Below, one piece after another: positions 14,933 to 16,028 of a DNA stretch of 16,028 nt (position 1 is its first letter; each line of letters begins with the position of its first letter). The stretch comes from Candidatus Heimdallarchaeota archaeon. Lineage in GTDB: Archaea; Asgardarchaeota; Heimdallarchaeia; JABLTI01. The stretch is taken from positions 1 through 16,028 of the forward strand of contig JAGXNT010000079.1 of NCBI GenBank assembly GCA_019894765.1, read 5' to 3'. A program made the translations under genes and the position numbers. The notes beneath the pieces are model-generated. The model was not told the DNA's origin and did not search any database. It saw only the letters and a list, made by a program, of their open reading frames with translations.

Positions 14933-15123
14933 AAGTCGGAGAATCAAACTAGAACCTGATCCCATGGGCTTCTTAATTCCTTTTCGTATCATATGGTAGA
15001 ATAAAGTTTTTTATAGGAAATATTTTTGTTGGTATTTGTTGAAGATTTCCTCAGACTTTAAGTTACACCTCCTTGAGTGCACAAGATGTTTTTCCATCTA
15101 AGTTTCTCTCTAGGATTAATAGT

Positions 15124-15135
15124 AAAGGTTTTAAA
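15124..15135 (+). promoter_or_regulatory. Possible TATA-like element for eS8
   Basis: AAGGTTTTAAAG lies about 60-70 bases before the eS8 ATG and could act as BRE plus TATA. A second candidate, TTTTTTATAGG, is near 15008-15018. The rest of the 261-base gap (14933-15193) holds one arm of an inverted repeat (14962-14972) and nothing else I can name. Confidence 0.25.
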
Positions 15136-15193
15136 GTCAACCAAAGAGCGAGAAGATATAGAAAATTCATAATTATTAGTGGTTGTTGAAATT

Positions 15194-15961
15194 ATGGCAC
15201 GTTGGCAAGGCTTAAGCCGAAGAACAAAATCTGGCTCACGACTTAAGAAACATCATGAGAAAAGAAAAGCTGAATTAGGTAGGCCAGAAGCTCAAACAAT
15301 AATAGGTGAACCAAGGGTCAAAAAGATCAGAACCCGTGGTGGAAATGAAAAGTTTAGAGCTTATCGTTTAGATTATTGTAATTTATCTGATCCAAATACC
15401 GGAAAATCAGAGAAGGTACGCATTCTTGATGTTGAATCAAACCCTTCAAATAAAGAATACACACGAAGAAAAGTTATGACCAAGGGTGCATTAATCAGAA
15501 CCGAGAAAGGTTATGCAATTATAACCAATCGTCCGGGACAAGAAGGATTTATCTCTGCTATTCCAACTCAAATCGATGTTGATGCTACTCAACAAAGAAC
15601 AATTTCTGCTAAAAAGAAGAAAAGACAAACCTTACAAAGAAAGAGGGTTGGTAGCACTTCAGGTACTCAAAAGAAAACAACCACAAAGAAACCTGAACTC
15701 AAGCCAGCTACCAAACCAAAAGTAGAAGCACCCAAAAAGGAAGCTCCAGCAAAAAAACCAGCGACTCCTAAACCAAAAACAGAAGCAGCAGCTGATGAGG
15801 TTCCAACTGTTACTGTTGATAAGGAAATTGTTGTTGCTTACAAAGGCAAAAACTACAAATTTGACAAGAAAATCACCATTAAGGATTTGAAGGAGAAGAA
15901 AGCTCCTAAAATTGTCAAAGACAAAGTAGCAGAAGCACGAGAATTCAAGAGTTGGTCTTAA
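15194..15961 (+). CDS. Ribosomal protein eS8 (S8e) with long C-terminal extension
   Basis: Residues 1-125 are a clear archaeal eS8, a small-subunit ribosomal protein: MARWQGLSRRTKSGSRLKKH, KRKAELGRPEAQTIIGEPRVKKIRTRGGNEK, YRLDYCNLSD, and ITNRPGQEGFISAIP near the normal end. Archaeal eS8 is usually about 125-135 residues, but this one runs to 255. The addition has a basic stretch (SAKKKKRQTLQRKRVG, 138-153), a K/P/A/T-rich low-complexity linker (about 155-200), and a final globular-looking segment of about 50 residues (VTVDKEIVVAYKGKNYKFDK to FKSWS). No stop or frame change separates the parts. The start is ATG at 15194; the frame is open five codons upstream to a GTG at 15179, but MARWQG is the family N-terminus. 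The ribosome binding site is weak. Confidence 0.92.
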   Translation: MARWQGLSRRTKSGSRLKKHHEKRKAELGRPEAQTIIGEPRVKKIRTRGGNEKFRAYRLDYCNLSDPNTGKSEKVRILDVESNPSNKEYTRRKVMTKGALIRTEKGYAIITNRPGQEGFISAIPTQIDVDATQQRTISAKKKKRQTLQRKRVGSTSGTQKKTTTKKPELKPATKPKVEAPKKEAPAKKPATPKPKTEAAADEVPTVTVDKEIVVAYKGKNYKFDKKITIKDLKEKKAPKIVKDKVAEAREFKSWS

Positions 15962-15980
15962 ACCAACAAATTTCTTTTTT

Positions 15981-16007
15981 GAAAGGATACATTTCCTTTC
16001 TTTCTTT
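15981..16007 (+). terminator. Hairpin plus T-rich terminator after eS8
   Basis: GAAAGGA (15981-15987) pairs with TCCTTTC (15994-16000) around a six-base loop, followed by TTTCTTT. A further T-run (TTTCTTTTTT, 15971-15980) precedes the stem. It begins 20 bases after the eS8 stop. Confidence 0.5.
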
Positions 16008-16028
16008 AATATTCATTTTCTAAATCGA

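Noticed and set aside
14933..15193. Searched for a tRNA or structured RNA in the gap before eS8
   Set aside because: No cloverleaf, conserved T-loop sequence or long stem was found.
1..16028. Looked for CRISPR arrays, insertion sequences, inteins and phage genes
   Set aside because: No spaced repeat series, transposase or integrase motifs were seen, and MCM, Hel308 and Orc1/Cdc6 run without intein insertions.

Overview
The window is AT-rich, gene-dense archaeal DNA that most likely comes from an Asgard archaeon. Three things point to archaea: an information-processing set of archaeal type (Orc1/Cdc6, GINS, MCM, Hel308, ribosomal protein eS8), ribosome binding sites of the AGGTGA/GAGGT kind, and TATA-like promoter elements. 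The Asgard assignment is an inference. It rests on a Ras/Rab-type small GTPase lying next to a gelsolin-like protein in one gene pair, on the lineage-typical style of several proteins (a globular domain joined by a K/P/A/T-rich linker to a second domain), and on an N-terminal module of a kind I associate with Asgard proteomes. I cannot name the class or species.

Layout. 1-1032 (minus): a gelsolin-like two-part protein followed by a small GTPase that is cut by the window edge. 1196-2023 (plus): an HD-domain phosphohydrolase, convergent with the next block and overlapping it by four bases. 2020-9584 (minus, co-directional): the order of transcription is Hel308 helicase, a DegV-fold protein with an extra N-terminal domain, a polytopic GT-C-like membrane protein, adenylosuccinate lyase (purB), and a histone-deacetylase-family enzyme. 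9671-12383 (minus): MCM helicase downstream of a GINS subunit, the classic archaeal replication pair, placed directly upstream of hel308. 12685-13920 (minus): orc1/cdc6. 13998-14100: clustered origin-recognition-box-like repeats upstream of cdc6, probably a replication origin. 14137-14932: two short unrecognised genes that diverge from each other. 15194-15961 (plus): ribosomal protein eS8 at about twice its normal length.

How they fit together. The right half is a replication island. Orc1/Cdc6 would bind the adjacent boxes and load MCM, GINS would activate MCM in the CMG-like helicase, and Hel308 would process stalled forks. The left end looks like a membrane/cytoskeleton-type module (GTPase plus gelsolin-like protein). 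The middle block is metabolic and miscellaneous.

Start codons are unusual here. Many genes lack an in-frame ATG near the conserved N-terminus and begin with TTG or GTG behind a good Shine-Dalgarno sequence. The truncated GTPase has no ATG, GTG or TTG at all upstream of its P-loop and may begin at ATT. No IS elements, CRISPR arrays, tRNAs or rRNAs were seen.
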